Below the pieces are notes generated by a model. It worked only from the letters and a program-made list of their open reading frames with translations, was not told the origin of the DNA and searched no databases. 39,788 bases of DNA from Betaproteobacteria bacterium (lineage in GTDB: Bacteria; Pseudomonadota; Gammaproteobacteria; Burkholderiales; UBA9220): contig JAGUYQ010000050.1 in assembly GCA_020061285.1 (NCBI GenBank), positions 1-39,788 of the forward strand. Direction: 5' to 3'. Shown here in pieces: positions 1-9,387 of the stretch. The first letter of the stretch is position 1; every line of letters begins with the position of its first letter. The position numbers were made by a program, and so were the translations under genes.

Positions 1-231
1 CGCCACGCTGCCCGCCAGGTGGGCCGCCAGGCCGGCGGCGCAAATGAACACCTGGCAGCCCCGCTGCTCGGCGTCCTTCACGTAGGCCTGGGTGGCCTCG
101 GGGGTGCGGTGGGCGGAGAGGACGTTCACTTCCCAGGCCACGCCCAGGCTAGAAAGGGTGTCCAGGGTGGTCTGCATCACCGACAGGTCGGAGTCGGAGC
201 CCATCAGGATGGCGACGAAGGTTATGCTCAT
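1..231 (-). CDS. purE: N5-carboxyaminoimidazole ribonucleotide mutase PurE (3' part cut by window edge)
   Basis: PurE converts N5-CAIR to CAIR in purine synthesis. Only the first 77 codons are present; the frame is open to the window edge. The N-terminus shows the class I PurE nucleotide-binding signature GSDSDLSVM (residues 11-19) and the SAHRTPE motif (39-45). The start is the ATG at 231, preceded by an AAGGAA ribosome-binding site. The gene follows purD by 17 bp on the same strand, so both are probably translated from the dusB-fis-purHDE transcript. The missing C-terminus prevents a check of full length. Confidence 0.93.
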   Translation of the reverse strand, partial: MSITFVAILMGSDSDLSVMQTTLDTLSSLGVAWEVNVLSAHRTPEATQAYVKDAEQRGCQVFICAAGLAAHLAGSVA

Positions 232-248
232 GCTTCTATTCCTTTAAG

Positions 249-1514
249 TTACTTGATGGCGCGGTAGCCGATATCGCGGCGCATCTGGCTACCGTCGAAA
301 TGGATTTGGTCGGCGATTTCGTAGGCGCGGCGCTGGGCCAGGGAAATCTTGTCCCCCAGGGCGGTGACGCACAGCACCCGGCCGCCGCTGGTGACCACCT
401 TGCCGCCTCCCTCCGCCGTGCCGGCGTGGAAGACATGGTAGTCCTCCCCCTCCTTGGGCAGGCCGCTGATGGCATCGCCCTTGCGCGGGGTTTCCGGGTA
501 GTTGGCCGCCGCCATCACCACGCCCAGGGCGGCGCGGCGGTCCCACTCGACTTCCACTTGGTCCAGGGTGCCGTTGACGGCATGCTCCACCAGGGTGATG
601 AAATCGCTCTTCAGGCGCATCATAATCGGCTGGGTTTCCGGGTCGCCCATGCGGCAGTTGAACTCCAATACCTTGGCGTTACCCTGGGGGTCGATCATCA
701 GGCCGGCGTAGAGAAAGCCCGTGTAGGCGATGCCGTCCTTGGCCATGCCCGCCATGGTGGGCTGGATCACTTCCCGCATCACCTTGGCGTGGAGTTCCGG
801 GGTCACCACCGGGGCGGGGGAATAGGCCCCCATGCCGCCGGTGTTGGGGCCCTGGTCGCCATCCTTGAGGCGCTTGTGGTCCTGGCTAGTGGCCAGGGGC
901 AGAACGTGCTGGCCGTCGGCCATGACGATGAAGCTGGCCTCCTCGCCCATCAGGCATTCCTCGATCACCACCCGCGCACCGGCGGAGCCCAGCTTGTTGC
1001 CTTCCAGCATCATGTCCACGGCGGCGCGGGCCTCTTCCACGGTCTGGGCCACCACCACCCCCTTGCCGGCGGCCAGGCCGTCGGCCTTGACGACGATGGG
1101 GGCGCCGTGGCGGTTGATGTAGGCATGGGCCAGGGCCGCGTCGGTGAAGGTGTCGTAGGCGGCGGTGGGGATGCCGTGGCGCACCATGAAGGCCTTGGCG
1201 TAATCCTTGGAGCTTTCCAGTTGGGCGGCGGCCTGGGTGGGGCCGAAAATCTTCAGCCCGGCGGCGCGGAAGGCATCCACCACCCCGGCAGCCAGGGGCG
1301 CTTCGGGGCCTACCACGGTGAGAACGATTTTCTCCGCCAGGGCGAATTCCACCAGTTCGGGAATGCCCGTGATGGGGACATTGACCACTCCCTCTTCCCG
1401 AGCCGTGCCGGCATTGCCGGGAGCGACGAAAATCTTGGTGGAGCGGGGGGAGCGGGCCAGTTTCCAGGCCAGGGCGTGCTCGCGGCCGCCGTTGCCGATA
1501 ACCAGAATTTTCAT
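249..1514 (-). CDS. purD: phosphoribosylamine-glycine ligase PurD (GAR synthetase)
   Basis: PurD makes glycinamide ribonucleotide from phosphoribosylamine, glycine and ATP, the second step of purine synthesis. The 421-residue product has the usual family length. It opens with [19 protein letters not shown], the family N-terminal signature, followed by an ATP-grasp domain ([11 protein letters not shown] around residue 200, and [13 protein letters not shown] in the metal/ATP region). It lies 12 bp after purH and 17 bp before purE on the minus strand, a compact purine operon. Nothing unusual is seen. Confidence 0.97.
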   Translation of the reverse strand: MKILVIGNGGREHALAWKLARSPRSTKIFVAPGNAGTAREEGVVNVPITGIPELVEFALAEKIVLTVVGPEAPLAAGVVDAFRAAGLKIFGPTQAAAQLESSKDYAKAFMVRHGIPTAAYDTFTDAALAHAYINRHGAPIVVKADGLAAGKGVVVAQTVEEARAAVDMMLEGNKLGSAGARVVIEECLMGEEASFIVMADGQHVLPLATSQDHKRLKDGDQGPNTGGMGAYSPAPVVTPELHAKVMREVIQPTMAGMAKDGIAYTGFLYAGLMIDPQGNAKVLEFNCRMGDPETQPIMMRLKSDFITLVEHAVNGTLDQVEVEWDRRAALGVVMAAANYPETPRKGDAISGLPKEGEDYHVFHAGTAEGGGKVVTSGGRVLCVTALGDKISLAQRRAYEIADQIHFDGSQMRRDIGYRAIK

Positions 1515-1526
1515 GGCGCTTTCCTC

Positions 1527-3095
1527 TTAATGGCGGAAATGGCGCATGCCGGTGAAGACCATCGCCATGCCGTGCTCGTCGGCGGCGGCGATCACTTCCT
1601 CGTCCCGCATGGAGCCGCCGGGCTGGATCACCGCAGCAATGCCCGCCTGGGCGGCGGAGTCGATGCCGTCGCGGAAGGGGAAGAAGGCGTCGGAGGCCAT
1701 TACCGAGCCCTTCACTTCCAGGCCGGCGTGCTCGGCCTTGATGGCGGCGATGCGGGCGGAATTGACGCGGCTCATCTGGCCGGCGCCGACACCGATGGTC
1801 ATCTTGCCTTTGGCGTAGACGATGGCATTGGACTTGACGTACTTGGCCACCCGCCAGGCAAACAGCAGGTCGGCCATCTCGGCTTCGGTGGGGGCCCGCT
1901 TGGTGACCACCTTGAGTTCGTTGTACAGGGCCAGGTCGGCGTCCTGCACCAGGAGACCGCCGGTGACGCGCTTGAAGTCCAGGCGCTTGCCCGGCTCGGC
2001 GGACCACTGGCCGCAGGCCAGGAGGCGCACGTTCTTTTTCGCTGCAATCACTTCCACCGCATCCGCCGCCACGGTGGGGGCGACGATGACTTCGACGAAC
2101 TGGCGCTCGACGATGGCCTGGGCGGTAGCGGCGTCCAGCTCGCCGTTGAAGGCGATGATGCCGCCGAAGGCGGATTCGGGATCGGTCTTGTAGGCCCGGT
2201 CGTAGGCTTCCAGAAGGTTCGCGCCGTAGGCCACGCCGCAAGGGTTGGCATGCTTGACGATGACGCAGGCGGGGGCGGCGTCGAACTGCTTGACGCATTC
2301 CAGGGCCGCGTCGGCGTCGCCGATGTTGTTGTAGGACAGTTCCTTGCCCTGCAACTGGCGGGCGGTGGCGATGCTGGCTTCCTTCTCCCCTTCGGCCACG
2401 TAGAACGCCGCCTGCTGGTGGGGGTTCTCGCCGTAGCGCATTTCCTGGGCCTTGGCGAACTGGAAGTTGATGTGGCCGGGAAAGGCCTGCTTGCCGCCGT
2501 CCGGGGCGATGGCGGTAAGGTAGTTGCTGATCATGCCGTCGTAGGCGGCGGTGTGGGTGAAGGCCTTCACCGCCAGGGCGAACAGGGTTTCCTTCTTCAG
2601 GGCGCCGCCGTTGGCGGCCATCTCTTCCAGCACCGGCGCATAGTCCGCCGGATCGGTGACGATGCCCACATGATGATGGTTCTTGGCCGCGGCGCGGACC
2701 ATGGTGGGACCGCCGATGTCGATATTCTCGATGGCGTCTTCCAGGGTGCAGTCGGGCTTGGCGATGGTGGCGGCGAAGGGATAGAGATTGACCACCACCA
2801 AGTCGATGGGAGGAATATCGGAACCCTCGACCGCCGCCACATGGGCGGGCAGGTCGCGGCGGAACAGGATGCCGCCGTGGACCTTGGGATGCAAGGTCTT
2901 CACCCGCCCGTCGAGCATTTCGGGAAAGCCGGTGTAATCCCCCACCTCGATCACCTCGACGCCGTTGTCGGCGAGGAGTTTGGCGGTACCGCCGGTGGAA
3001 AGGATTTCGACCCCGCGCTGTCGCAGGGCCTTGGCGAAGTCGATGACGCCGGTTTTGTCGGAAACGCTGATCAGGGCACGTTGAATGGTGGTCAT
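1527..3095 (-). CDS. purH: bifunctional AICAR transformylase / IMP cyclohydrolase PurH
   Basis: PurH carries out the last two steps of IMP synthesis: formylation of AICAR with 10-formyl-THF and ring closure. The 522 residues match the usual length. The N-terminal MGS-like cyclohydrolase domain begins [19 protein letters not shown] and includes STGGTAKLL and [14 protein letters not shown]. The transformylase half contains KHANPCGVA and a late [12 protein letters not shown]. It lies between fis (21 bp upstream) and purD (12 bp downstream). The order dusB-fis-purH-purD is typical of Betaproteobacteria. Confidence 0.97.
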   Translation of the reverse strand: MTTIQRALISVSDKTGVIDFAKALRQRGVEILSTGGTAKLLADNGVEVIEVGDYTGFPEMLDGRVKTLHPKVHGGILFRRDLPAHVAAVEGSDIPPIDLVVVNLYPFAATIAKPDCTLEDAIENIDIGGPTMVRAAAKNHHHVGIVTDPADYAPVLEEMAANGGALKKETLFALAVKAFTHTAAYDGMISNYLTAIAPDGGKQAFPGHINFQFAKAQEMRYGENPHQQAAFYVAEGEKEASIATARQLQGKELSYNNIGDADAALECVKQFDAAPACVIVKHANPCGVAYGANLLEAYDRAYKTDPESAFGGIIAFNGELDAATAQAIVERQFVEVIVAPTVAADAVEVIAAKKNVRLLACGQWSAEPGKRLDFKRVTGGLLVQDADLALYNELKVVTKRAPTEAEMADLLFAWRVAKYVKSNAIVYAKGKMTIGVGAGQMSRVNSARIAAIKAEHAGLEVKGSVMASDAFFPFRDGIDSAAQAGIAAVIQPGGSMRDEEVIAAADEHGMAMVFTGMRHFRH

Positions 3096-3116
3096 GGCGA
3101 AAATATAGAGTGGAGG

Positions 3117-3353
3117 TTATTTGATTCCGTGGAACTGCATTTTCTTGCGCAGGGTATTGCGGTTCAGGCCCAGGACTTCGGCGGCACGGGTCTGGTTGCC
3201 GCCGGTCTGGTCCAGCACCATCTGCAACAGGGGCCGCTCCACGCAGTGGAGCACCATGTCGTAAACGGCGTGGGGGTCCTCCCCGTCCAAGTCCTTGAAA
3301 TATTCGGTCAGCGCCTTGCGCACGCAGGCGGCGATCTCGTTTTCATTCATCAT
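3117..3353 (-). CDS. fis: Fis-family nucleoid/transcription factor
   Basis: Fis is a small DNA-bending nucleoid protein that acts as a dimer. This 78-residue protein has the short length usual in Betaproteobacteria. The C-terminal helix-turn-helix is clear: LLQMVLDQTGGNQTRAAEVLGLNRNTLRKKM, where the GNQTRAAEVLGLNRNTLRKK part is the Fis signature (shown in two pieces here because of overlap). It sits directly after dusB (33 bp), as in E. coli and most Proteobacteria, so dusB and fis are almost certainly cotranscribed. Here the transcript can continue into purH. Confidence 0.95.
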   Translation of the reverse strand: MMNENEIAACVRKALTEYFKDLDGEDPHAVYDMVLHCVERPLLQMVLDQTGGNQTRAAEVLGLNRNTLRKKMQFHGIK

Positions 3354-3386
3354 GTTATTTTCGTATCCCTTGCGGGCCGGTCGTAA

Positions 3387-4397
3387 TTAGGCCGCCAGCC
3401 CGTTTTCTTCGTAATTCAAGTACCGCTCGCGGTGCATCGCTCCGGTGAAGAACTCGTCCACCGCCCGGCGCTGTTCCTCGGGTGCCTCCAGCCGGTTCAT
3501 GGCGTGGCGGAAACTCGCCGCCCCCGCCAACCCCTTGGTGTACCAACTGATGTGCTTGCGCGCCACCCGCACCCCGGTGACTTCCCCGTAGAAAGCGTAC
3601 AACTCCTCCAGATGATCCAGCAGCACGCCCCGGATTTCAGCCACCTCCGGCGGGGGCAGCTTTTCCCCGGTGGCCAGGTAGTGGGCGATTTCACGGAAAA
3701 TCCACGGCCGCCCCTGGGCGGCGCGGCCGATCATTACCGCGTCGGCGCCTGTGTGCTCGAGCACGTACCTGGCCTTCTCCGGGGTGGTGATGTCGCCGTT
3801 GGCGATCAGCGGGATTTTAATTTCCGCCTTCACCGCGGCGATGGTGTCGTACTCCGCCTCGCCGGTGTAGGCGCAGGCCCGGGTGCGGCCGTGAATGGCC
3901 AGGGCCTGGATGCCCGCGCTTTCCGCGATGCGGGCCACCGACACCACGTTCTTGTGGCTCTTGTCCCAACCGGTGCGGGTCTTCAGGGTCACCGGCACGT
4001 TTACCGCCCCCACCACCGCCTCCAGGATGCGCCCGATGAGAGGCTCGTCCTTGAGCAGGGCGGAGCCGGCGGAAACGTTGCAGATTTTCTTCGCCGGGCA
4101 GCCCATGTTGATGTCGATAAGCTGGGCGCCCCGGTCCACGTTGTACTTGGCGGCCTCGGCCAGCATCTTCGGGTCGGCGCCGACGATCTGCACCGACACC
4201 GGCGCCCCTTCGCCCTGGTGGTTGGCGCGGCGCTTGGTCTTCTCGCTGCCGTAGAGGAGGGAGTTGCTCGCCACCATTTCCGATACCGCCAGGCCGGCGC
4301 CGAAGGAACGGCACAACTGGCGGAACGGCCGATCGGTCACGCCCGCCATGGGGGCGACGATCAGGTTGTTCTTCAGGCGATAGGAACCAATGTGCAT
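3387..4397 (-). CDS. dusB: tRNA-dihydrouridine synthase DusB
   Basis: DusB is an FMN- and NADPH-dependent enzyme that reduces uridines in the tRNA D-loop. The 336-residue TIM-barrel protein begins with LIVAPMAGVTDRPFRQLCR and has the catalytic cysteine in INMGCPAKK (Cys100). FMN/tRNA-binding segments KTRTGW, AIHGRTR and ANGDI follow, and GADAVMIGRAAQGRPWIF is typical of the DusB branch. It is the first gene of the dusB-fis-purHDE run. A possible -10 box (TACAAT, minus strand, 4426-4431) lies upstream but has no convincing -35, so I do not list it as a promoter. Confidence 0.95.
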   Translation of the reverse strand: MHIGSYRLKNNLIVAPMAGVTDRPFRQLCRSFGAGLAVSEMVASNSLLYGSEKTKRRANHQGEGAPVSVQIVGADPKMLAEAAKYNVDRGAQLIDINMGCPAKKICNVSAGSALLKDEPLIGRILEAVVGAVNVPVTLKTRTGWDKSHKNVVSVARIAESAGIQALAIHGRTRACAYTGEAEYDTIAAVKAEIKIPLIANGDITTPEKARYVLEHTGADAVMIGRAAQGRPWIFREIAHYLATGEKLPPPEVAEIRGVLLDHLEELYAFYGEVTGVRVARKHISWYTKGLAGAASFRHAMNRLEAPEEQRRAVDEFFTGAMHRERYLNYEENGLAA

Positions 4398-4456
4398 GGC
4401 GTTACGCGTCCGGGGGAAGGGCGTAATTGTAATCGCAATGGTCCGGCCGGGAAAGG

Positions 4457-4483
4457 AAAATCGCCTATTTTTTCAGCGATTTT
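4457..4483 (-). terminator. possible polA terminator hairpin
   Basis: An 8-bp inverted repeat (AAAATCGC / GCGATTTT, 11-nt loop) lies 26 bp beyond the polA stop codon, with a short pyrimidine tract after it on the minus strand. The stem is only half GC and there is no clean U-run, so this is a weak candidate. It sits upstream of dusB and could instead belong to that gene's leader. Confidence 0.35.
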
Positions 4484-4508
4484 GCCCTTGACTTGGGGGA
4501 AACAGGGT

Positions 4509-7196
4509 TTAGTGGGCCTGCTCCCAGTTGGGGCCCTTGCCCACGTCCACCTCCAGGGGAACGGCCAACTGCACCACGCCCGCCATCAACTGGGGCAGCC
4601 GGGTGACCACCAGGTCCACCTCCCCTTGGGGCACCTCCAGCACCAGTTCGTCGTGGACTTGCAGCACCAGGCGGGAGGCCAGCTTTTCCTCCTCCAGCCA
4701 GCCCTGGACGGCGACCATCGCCAGCTTCACCAGGTCGGCGGCGGTGCCCTGCATGGGGGCGTTGATCGCCGCCCGCTCCGCCCCCTGGCGGCGGGCGCCG
4801 TTGGAACTCTTGATTTCCGGCAGCCACAGGCGGCGACCGAACACCGTCTCCACGTAGCCCTGCTGGCGGGCCTGCTCCCGTGTGCGTTGCATGTACTCCG
4901 CCACGCCGGGGTAGCGGGCGAAGTAGCGGTCCATGTAGGTCTGGGCCGCGCTGCGCTCCACGCCCAGTTGCCCGGCCAGGCCGAACACCGACATGCCGTA
5001 GATGAGACCGAAGTTGATCACCTTGGCGTAGCGGCGCTGCTCGGAAGACACCTCCGCCGGCGCCACGCCGAAGATTTCCGCCGCCGTGGCCCGGTGGACG
5101 TCGTGGCCCTCGGCGAAGGCCTTCAGCAGGCCCGTATCCTGGGACAGGTGGGCCATGATGCGCAGTTCGATCTGGGAATAGTCGGCGGAAACCACCACAT
5201 GGCCCGGCGCGGCGATGAAGGCCTCGCGGATGCGCCGCCCCTCGGCGGTGCGCACCGGAATGTTCTGCAGGTTGGGGTCGGAGCTGGACAGACGGCCGGT
5301 GACCGCCACCGCCTGGGAGAAGCTGGTGTGCACCCGCCCCGTGCGGGGGTCCACCATGCGCGGCAGTTTGTCGGTGTAGGTGGACTTGAGCTTGGCCAGG
5401 CTGCGGTAGTCGAGGAGGATTTTCGGCAGGGGGTAGTCCAGGGCCAATTGCTGCAACACCTCCTCGTCGGTGGAAGGGGCGCCGCCGGGGGTTTTCTTGA
5501 TGACCGGCAACTTCAGTTGATCGAAGAGGATTTCCTGAATCTGTTTCGGCGAATTGAGGTTGAAGGGCTGGCCGGCGGCCTGGAAGGCCTGCTGCTCCAG
5601 CTCCAGCATCTTCTGCCCCAGCTCCCGGCTCTGTGCATCCAGGAGGGCGGTGTCCAGCAGCACGCCGTTGCGCTCCATGGTGAACAGCACGTCCAGCACC
5701 GGCATTTCGAGCCGGCGGTAAACGAAGGCCAGCTTCTCGTCCCGCTCCAGTTGGGGAAACAGGGCCTGGTGCAGTTGCAGGGTCACGTCCGCGTCCTCGG
5801 CGGCGTAGTCCGTGGCCTGTTCCACCGCCACCTGGTCGAAGCCGATCTGCTTCGCCCCCTTGCCCGCCACCTCCGCGTAGGTGATGGTCTTCACCCCCAG
5901 GTGGCGCAGGGCCAGGGAATCCATGTCGTGGGGCTTGTGGCTCTCCAGGACGTAGGACTGGAGCAGGGTGTCGTGGACGATGCCGCGCAGGACGATGCCG
6001 TGGTTGGCGAAGACGTGCTTGTCGTATTTCAGGTTCTGCCCCACCTTGGCCTTGGCCGGGTCTTCCAGCCACGGCTTGAGGCGGGCCAGGACCTCCGCCT
6101 CGGCCAACTGGGCCGGCGCCCCGGCATAGTGGTGGTTGAGGGGCAGGTACGCGGCCTCATGGGCCGAGACGGCGAAGGAAATACCCACCAACTTCGCCTG
6201 CATGGGATCGAGGGAGGTGGTCTCGGTGTCCAGGGACACCAGTTCCGCCCCCTGGATTTTTGCCAGCCAGCGCTGCAAATCCTCTTCGCCGAGGATGGCC
6301 TCGTAGTGCCGCTCCGCCGCCGGGGCCGGAGCCACAGACGGCGCGGCTTCTTCCCCGCCGATTTCCGCACGCCAAGTCTTGAACTCGAAGCGGTCGAACA
6401 GATCCGCCAGCTTGGCATTGTCCGGCTCGGCCATGGTGAGCTGGTGCCAGTCCAGGGGCAGGTCCACGTCGCATTTGATGGTGAGCAGCCGCCGTCCCTG
6501 GGGCAGCCAATCCAGGGCCTGGCGCAGGTTTTCCCCCACGGCGCCGCCCACTTCCCCCGCCCGCTCCACCAGATCGTCCAGGGTGCCGTACTGGGTCAGC
6601 CATTTCACCGCCGTCTTCGGCCCCACCTTGGCCACCCCCGGCACGTTGTCCACGCTGTCGCCGATGAGGGTCAGGTAATCGACGATCCGTTCCGGCGGCA
6701 CGCCGAACTTGGCCGCCACGCCGGCCTCGTCCAGCTTCTCGTTGGTCATGGTGTTGACCAGGGTGACGTGGGAATTCACCAGTTGGGCCATGTCCTTGTC
6801 GCCGGTGGAAATCACCGTGTGAATGCCCTCGGCCCAGGCCTTCGCCGCCAGGGTGCCGATGACGTCGTCGGCCTCCACTCCCTCCACCATCACCAGGGGC
6901 CAGCCCTGGGCGCGGATGGCCTCGTGCAGGGGCGCGATCTGGGCCGCCAGGTCGTCCGGCATGGGGGGACGGTGGGCCTTGTAGTCGGGATACCAGTCGT
7001 CGCGGAAGGTTTTACCTTTTGCGTCAAATACGCACACGCTATAATCGGCGCTGACTTCCTTGCGAAGCCGGCGCAACATGTTGAGTACCCCGTAGATGGC
7101 GCCGGTCGGCTCGTTATGGCGGTTACGCAGGTCCGGCAGGGCGTGAAACGCCCGGTAGAGGTAGGAAGAACCGTCAACCAACAACAACGTACGCAT
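4509..7196 (-). CDS. polA: DNA polymerase I
   Basis: PolA removes RNA primers and fills gaps during replication and repair. The 895-residue protein has the three expected parts. The N-terminal 5'-3' exonuclease (about 1-260) includes GVEADDVIGTLA, STGDKDMAQLV and GDSVDNVPGVAKVGPKTA. The 3'-5' proofreading domain (about 300-480) appears active, with DTETTSLD (Asp323, Glu325). The polymerase domain has motif A DYSQIELRIMAHLS, motif B RRYAKVINFGLIYGMS and motif C VHDELVLEV near the C-terminus. The start codon lies only 9 bp from that of the divergent LOG-family gene, so promoters of each gene probably lie inside the other's coding sequence. Confidence 0.97.
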   Translation of the reverse strand: MRTLLLVDGSSYLYRAFHALPDLRNRHNEPTGAIYGVLNMLRRLRKEVSADYSVCVFDAKGKTFRDDWYPDYKAHRPPMPDDLAAQIAPLHEAIRAQGWPLVMVEGVEADDVIGTLAAKAWAEGIHTVISTGDKDMAQLVNSHVTLVNTMTNEKLDEAGVAAKFGVPPERIVDYLTLIGDSVDNVPGVAKVGPKTAVKWLTQYGTLDDLVERAGEVGGAVGENLRQALDWLPQGRRLLTIKCDVDLPLDWHQLTMAEPDNAKLADLFDRFEFKTWRAEIGGEEAAPSVAPAPAAERHYEAILGEEDLQRWLAKIQGAELVSLDTETTSLDPMQAKLVGISFAVSAHEAAYLPLNHHYAGAPAQLAEAEVLARLKPWLEDPAKAKVGQNLKYDKHVFANHGIVLRGIVHDTLLQSYVLESHKPHDMDSLALRHLGVKTITYAEVAGKGAKQIGFDQVAVEQATDYAAEDADVTLQLHQALFPQLERDEKLAFVYRRLEMPVLDVLFTMERNGVLLDTALLDAQSRELGQKMLELEQQAFQAAGQPFNLNSPKQIQEILFDQLKLPVIKKTPGGAPSTDEEVLQQLALDYPLPKILLDYRSLAKLKSTYTDKLPRMVDPRTGRVHTSFSQAVAVTGRLSSSDPNLQNIPVRTAEGRRIREAFIAAPGHVVVSADYSQIELRIMAHLSQDTGLLKAFAEGHDVHRATAAEIFGVAPAEVSSEQRRYAKVINFGLIYGMSVFGLAGQLGVERSAAQTYMDRYFARYPGVAEYMQRTREQARQQGYVETVFGRRLWLPEIKSSNGARRQGAERAAINAPMQGTAADLVKLAMVAVQGWLEEEKLASRLVLQVHDELVLEVPQGEVDLVVTRLPQLMAGVVQLAVPLEVDVGKGPNWEQAH
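7017..7045 (+). promoter_or_regulatory. candidate sigma70 promoter for the LOG-family gene, inside polA
   Basis: A perfect TATAAT at 7040-7045 lies 17 bp after a weak TTTTGC hexamer (7017-7022) on the plus strand, within the start of polA. Because only 9 bp separate the two divergent start codons, a promoter inside polA is required for the plus-strand gene. The poor -35 lowers confidence. Confidence 0.4.
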
Positions 7197-7205
7197 AATC
7201 CATCC

Positions 7206-7928
7206 ATGAGCAACAAGTTAGCGAAGATCATCAACCCCGAGCTGGAGGCGCAAGCCTATTCCGCACGGGAATCGTGGCGCGTTTTCGGCATTATGTCAGA
7301 ATTCGTCGAGGCCACCGAACGCTTGGCCTCCATCCGCCCGGCGGTTTCCATATTCGGCAGCGCCCGGGTGCCCCACGACCACGCCTACTATATGCTCACC
7401 GAGCAGATCGCCCGTCTGCTGTCCGACGCGGGCTTTTCGGTCATCTCCGGCGGAGGCCCCGGCATCATGGAGGCGGCCAACAAGGGGGCCTACTTCGGCA
7501 AGTCCCCCAGCATCGGCCTCAACATCCAGTTGCCCCACGAACAACATTCCAACCCCTACCAGGACATCAGCCAGACATTCCGCCATTTCTTCGCCCGCAA
7601 GGTGATGTTCGTCAAATTCGCCACCGCCTACGTGGTGATGCCGGGAGGGTTCGGCACCCTGGACGAACTGATGGAAGCCCTGACCCTGGTGCAGACCGGC
7701 AAGACCCGCAAGATTCCCATCATCCTGGTCCACGAGCCCTTCTGGCGCGGCCTGGTCCAATGGTTCAAGCAAAGCCTGGTGAAGGAAGGCATGATCAGCC
7801 CCGACGACATGGACCTGGTGCAAGTGATCAACGAGCCCAAGGCGGTGGTGGACGCGATTTTCAATTACTACGAAACCCGCGGCTTCGAACCCTCCGCTGC
7901 GGAAAAAGAGAAGCAGCTCATCCTCTAG
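7206..7928 (+). CDS. LOG-family protein (TIGR00730 type, putative nucleotide 5'-monophosphate phosphoribohydrolase)
   Basis: The 240-residue product carries both signatures of the lysine-decarboxylase-like LOG family: GGGPGIMEAANKGA and the catalytic PGGFGTLDE. Known members release free bases from nucleotide monophosphates, including cytokinin precursors, or are related YgdH/PpnN-like hydrolases. It is longer than the roughly 190-residue minimal family and has an N-terminal extension (MSNKLAKIINPELEAQAYS). No Shine-Dalgarno sequence is visible before the ATG at 7206, which was chosen because it is the first in frame and lies just outside polA. The exact substrate cannot be assigned. Confidence 0.88.
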   Translation: MSNKLAKIINPELEAQAYSARESWRVFGIMSEFVEATERLASIRPAVSIFGSARVPHDHAYYMLTEQIARLLSDAGFSVISGGGPGIMEAANKGAYFGKSPSIGLNIQLPHEQHSNPYQDISQTFRHFFARKVMFVKFATAYVVMPGGFGTLDELMEALTLVQTGKTRKIPIILVHEPFWRGLVQWFKQSLVKEGMISPDDMDLVQVINEPKAVVDAIFNYYETRGFEPSAAEKEKQLIL

Positions 7929-7972
7929 GGCCTTTCTTTGATAGAATGAAACAAATATTCCAGGAAATCGCC

Positions 7973-8311
7973 ATGCGCCGCTTGCTCGCCCTCTTCCCGC
8001 TGATCGTGGCCCTCAACGCCTACGCCGCAGACCCGCAGCCCAAGGATTTGCAACCGATCCCCGAGCCCCCGCCGGCGCCGGCCAACCTCGATTCCGATGC
8101 CAGCCTGGAGCCCCAGGTGACCATCTCCACCCAGGGCGAAAACAAGGTGGAGGAGTACCGCGCCAACGGCAAGCTGTACATGATCAAGATCACCCCTCCC
8201 AACGGCGTGCCCTATTTCCTCGTGGACCATACCGGCGACGGCCGCTTTGCCCGCACGGAAGGCCTCGATTCCGGCACCCGGCCGCCCCAGTGGGTGTTGT
8301 TCCGCTTCTGA
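7973..8311 (+). CDS. exported DUF2782-family protein
   Basis: This is a 112-residue protein with a short signal peptide (MRRLLALFPLIVALNAYA, probable cleavage before ADP), a proline-rich linker (PIPEPPPAPANLD) and a small C-terminal domain (EEYRANGKLYMIKITPPNGVPYF...PPQWVLFRF) typical of the DUF2782 family of proteobacterial periplasmic proteins. The family has no established function. It often lies between polA and thrB in Betaproteobacteria, as here. The start at 7973 was preferred over the in-frame ATG at 7946 because AGGAA (7962-7966) precedes it and the signal peptide then starts normally. Confidence 0.82.
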   Translation: MRRLLALFPLIVALNAYAADPQPKDLQPIPEPPPAPANLDSDASLEPQVTISTQGENKVEEYRANGKLYMIKITPPNGVPYFLVDHTGDGRFARTEGLDSGTRPPQWVLFRF

Positions 8312-8346
8312 TCCCCCGATAGAACCCGCCGTTTTCCGCTGCCCTC

Positions 8347-9300
8347 ATGTCCGTCTACACCACCGTCACGCCCGAGTCCTTGGGCGCTTGGCTGAAGAAT
8401 TTCGCCCTCGGGGAGCTGGTCGAGCTGAAGGGCATCGATTCCGGCATCGAGAACACCAATTATTTCGTCACCACGTCCCACGGGCGCTACGTTCTCACCC
8501 TATTCGAAAAATTGACGGCGGCGGAACTGCCCTACTTCCTCAACCTGATGGCGCACCTGTCCCAGCACGGCATTCCGTGCCCGACGCCCATCGCCAACCT
8601 GCACAACGGCTACCTGAGCGAGCTCAACGGCAAGCCGGCCAGCATCGTCACCCGCCTGGCCGGCCGCTCCCTGGAGCACCCCACCCCCGCCCACTGCGCC
8701 CAGGTGGGGGACATGCTGGCCGGCTTGCACTTGGCCGGCAAAACCTACCCCGCCGCCATGCCCAATCCCCGCGGCATCCAATGGTGGCGCAGCACCGCCC
8801 CGCAAGTCATGCCCCGCCTGTCGGCGGAGGAACAAGCCCTGCTGCGGGAGGAGCTGGATTTCCAAGGGGGCTTCCGCTTCGAGGATTTGCCGCGCGGCGT
8901 CGTCCATGCCGACCTGTTCCGGGACAACGCGCTGTTCGACGGCGACAGCCTGGGCGGCGTGATCGACTTCTACTTCGCCTGCAACGACCTGTGGCTCTAC
9001 GACCTCGCCATCACGGTCAACGACTGGTGCGTCTTTCCCGACAGCGGCCTGCTGGACGAACCGCGCCTGACGGCGATGCTGGAAGCCTATCACCGGGTGC
9101 GCCCGTTAAGCGCCGCCGAGCGCGGCGCCTGGCCGGTGATGCTGCGGGCCGGCGCCCTGCGCTTCTGGCTGTCGCGCTTGTACGACTTTCATTTTCCCCG
9201 GCCGGGCGAACTCACCCACGCCAAGGACCCCGACCATTTCAAGCGCATCCTCCAGGACCGCGTGGCGCGCCACGGGGAATTGCAGCGATTGTGGGTCTGA
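8347..9300 (+). CDS. thrB: homoserine kinase, aminoglycoside-phosphotransferase fold
   Basis: Homoserine kinase makes O-phosphohomoserine for threonine synthesis. This 317-residue protein belongs to the APH-like type found in Pseudomonas and Betaproteobacteria rather than the GHMP type of E. coli. The N-lobe has [11 protein letters not shown]; the catalytic loop is [10 protein letters not shown] (His187, Asp189, Asn194) and the metal-binding [15 protein letters not shown] follows (Asp207). No strong ribosome-binding site is seen before the ATG. It follows the DUF2782 gene by 35 bp and may share its transcript. Confidence 0.92.
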   Translation: MSVYTTVTPESLGAWLKNFALGELVELKGIDSGIENTNYFVTTSHGRYVLTLFEKLTAAELPYFLNLMAHLSQHGIPCPTPIANLHNGYLSELNGKPASIVTRLAGRSLEHPTPAHCAQVGDMLAGLHLAGKTYPAAMPNPRGIQWWRSTAPQVMPRLSAEEQALLREELDFQGGFRFEDLPRGVVHADLFRDNALFDGDSLGGVIDFYFACNDLWLYDLAITVNDWCVFPDSGLLDEPRLTAMLEAYHRVRPLSAAERGAWPVMLRAGALRFWLSRLYDFHFPRPGELTHAKDPDHFKRILQDRVARHGELQRLWV

Positions 9301-9387
9301 AGGCCGAACTGCTAGACTTTTTCGCACCGGTGGAGATTTGCCACCCACCCGTGCCTACACCTTCATGCCATGAATGAAAGAACCACC

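Noticed and set aside
300..7928. Very long plus-strand open frames opposite the purine genes, dusB and polA
   Set aside because: They lie antisense to well-conserved genes in GC-rich DNA where stop codons are rare; their products are glycine-, histidine- and valine-rich and resemble no family. They are shadows.
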